NCBI GenBank assembly: GCA_001802655.1
Contig: MGZO01000116.1
Coordinates: 1-23,122, forward strand
DNA from: Hydrogenophilales bacterium RIFOXYD1_FULL_62_11
Lineage (GTDB): Bacteria > Pseudomonadota > Gammaproteobacteria > Burkholderiales > Thiobacillaceae
Length of the DNA stretch: 23,122 nucleotides
Reading direction: 5' to 3'
Part shown: piece after piece, positions 21,881 through 23,122 of the stretch
Position numbering within the stretch: position 1 is the stretch's first letter
How the letters are laid out: the number at the start of each line of letters is the position of its first letter
The notes under the pieces: generated by a model
The model's input: only the letters and a program-made list of their open reading frames with translations
What the model was told of the DNA's origin: nothing
Databases searched by the model: none
Program-made: the position numbers and the translations under genes

Positions 21881-23122
21881 GTGAAAGCGGCCTCGCCGTT
21901 TTCCTTTCCCGTCAGCCCGGCGCTCACGGCCAAACTCGCCAAGCTCGGCCTTACCCGTGACGCTGACCTGGTGTTGCACATCCCGCTGCGCTGGGAAGAC
22001 GAAACCCGGCTGACGCCGATCCGGGATTTGCTGCCGGGGGACACCGTGCAAGTTCAGGCCACGGTGACGGAAGCCGCCATCGCCTATCGCCCGCGCCGCA
22101 TGTTGACCCTGTCTGTGCGCGACGCGGACGGCGGCATACTCGGCATCCGCTTCCTGCATTTTTACCCCAGCCACAGCAAACTGTTCCAGCCGGGTGAGAC
22201 CTTCCGCTTCATCGGCGAAGTGCGTGGCGGTTTTCTCGGGCTGGAGATGGTGCATCCACGCTTTATCAAAGCCAGCGACGACACGCCGCTGCCGAGCGGC
22301 CTCACCCCGGTCTATCCCACCACCGCTGGCCTCGGCCAGGCAGCGCTGCGCAAGGTCGTCGCCCGCGCACTGGAGCCGCGCATCGAAGACACCCTGCCCG
22401 CCGACTGGCTGAAAGAACTGCAGCTGCCCGGGCTCGATACCAGCATCCGCACGTTGCACCAGCCGCCCGCCGACGCCGCGCTGGCCGAACTGGACGCGCA
22501 CCGCCATCCGGCTTGGCAACGGCTGGCGTTCGACGAACTGCTGGCACAGCAATTGTCGCTGGCCGCCGCACGCGCACAACGGCGTACGCTGACCACGCAA
22601 GCTCTGACCGCACAGCACCGCCTGACCGCCGCTTTCCTCGCCGCACTGCCGTTCGCCCTCACCGCCGCGCAGCAGCGCGCCTGGGGAGAAATCAGCCCCG
22701 ACCTCGCGCAAGCGCACCCGATGCGCCGTCTGCTGCAGGGCGATGTCGGCAGCGGCAAAACAGTCGTCGCAGCGTTAGCGTGCCTGCAGGCGGTGGAAAA
22801 CGGCCTGCAAGCCGCGTTCATGGCCCCCACCGAAATCCTTGCCGAACAGCACGCGAAGAAACTCACGCCGCTGTTTGAATCGCTCGGCCTGCGCTGCGCC
22901 TGGATCTCCGGCAGCCAGCGCAAATCGGCACGCACCGCTGCCTGGCAGGCGGTAGCGGCGGGCGAAGCTGACGTCGTGTTCGGCACCCACGCGCTGTTTC
23001 AGGAAGCCGGCAGTTTCAACAAGCTGGGGCTGGTGGTGGTCGACGAACAGCACCGCTTCGGCGTCGGCCAGCGCCTGGCCTTGATGCAGAAAGGCAGCGA
23101 ACCGCACCAGCTGATGATGAGC
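21881..23122 (+). CDS. recG: ATP-dependent DNA helicase RecG, N-terminal part (cut by window edge)
   Basis: A GTG at 21881 opens a frame that runs uninterrupted for 414 codons to the right edge. The start, SPALTAKLAKLGLTRDADLVLHIPLRWED, is the RecG wedge-domain opening. The OB-type wedge follows (VQVQATVTEA, GGILGIRFLHFY, GEVRGGFLGLEMVHPR, PVYPTTAGL), then helicase motif I GDVGSGKT at about 287-294, motif Ia MAPTEILAEQH and motif II DEQHRFG at about 388. RecG remodels stalled replication forks and Holliday junctions. The gene starts seven bases after ridA and probably depends on the spoT operon transcript; no strong ribosome site precedes the GTG. The second helicase domain is beyond the window. 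Confidence 0.95.
   Translation, partial: MKAASPFSFPVSPALTAKLAKLGLTRDADLVLHIPLRWEDETRLTPIRDLLPGDTVQVQATVTEAAIAYRPRRMLTLSVRDADGGILGIRFLHFYPSHSKLFQPGETFRFIGEVRGGFLGLEMVHPRFIKASDDTPLPSGLTPVYPTTAGLGQAALRKVVARALEPRIEDTLPADWLKELQLPGLDTSIRTLHQPPADAALAELDAHRHPAWQRLAFDELLAQQLSLAAARAQRRTLTTQALTAQHRLTAAFLAALPFALTAAQQRAWGEISPDLAQAHPMRRLLQGDVGSGKTVVAALACLQAVENGLQAAFMAPTEILAEQHAKKLTPLFESLGLRCAWISGSQRKSARTAAWQAVAAGEADVVFGTHALFQEAGSFNKLGLVVVDEQHRFGVGQRLALMQKGSEPHQLMMS

Overview
The window is GC-rich, densely coded bacterial chromosome. Protein style and gene order (dnaX-ybaB-recR, gmk-rpoZ-spoT-ridA-recG, rph-rdgB-hemW, a PilZ/DUF1631/GGDEF/EAL protein) point to a betaproteobacterium, possibly near Thiobacillus and its relatives. 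That placement is inference from recognition and was not tested by a search. Most of the window is core genome. The exceptions are one AT-richer insert at about 8.6-9.5 kb and a small selenium/ergothioneine-type locus at 9.7-12.9 kb.

Layout. 1-303: N-terminal end of purB (minus). 359-3033: dnaX, ybaB and recR as a minus-strand operon for replication and recombination. 3041-3152: an element of 7-bp repeats in inverted arrangement. 3161-3254: the SRP 4.5S RNA gene ffs (minus). 3374-4450: a class I DAHP synthase (minus), preceded by a Phe/Tyr-rich leader peptide and an intrinsic terminator, which together look like a transcription attenuator. 4728-8447: a 1239-residue PilZ-DUF1631-GGDEF-EAL protein (plus) with damaged cyclase and phosphodiesterase sites. 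8616-9515: a low-GC gene for a membrane-anchored, HEPN/DUF4145-like protein. Its ends resemble integron attC core sites, so it may be a stranded gene cassette.

9714-12949: selD and egtD abut on the minus strand, and an EgtB/SenA-type sulfoxide or selenoxide synthase is divergent from them. Hercynine synthesis, selenophosphate synthesis and a C-Se/C-S bond-forming enzyme are thus side by side. This suggests a selenoneine-type pathway, although no SenB-like glycosyltransferase lies in the window.

12946-15429: rph, rdgB and hemW as an overlapping minus-strand operon. 15504-17367: a Ser/Thr kinase followed by a PP2C phosphatase (minus). 17472-23122: yicC, gmk, rpoZ, spoT, ridA and the start of recG on the plus strand, covering RNA turnover, GMP phosphorylation, RNA polymerase omega, ppGpp control, enamine detoxification and fork repair.

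The three items most worth following up are the aromatic attenuator ahead of DAHP synthase, the selD-egtD/senA-like locus, and the cassette-like HEPN gene. No tRNA, rRNA, CRISPR array, transposase or integrase was seen.
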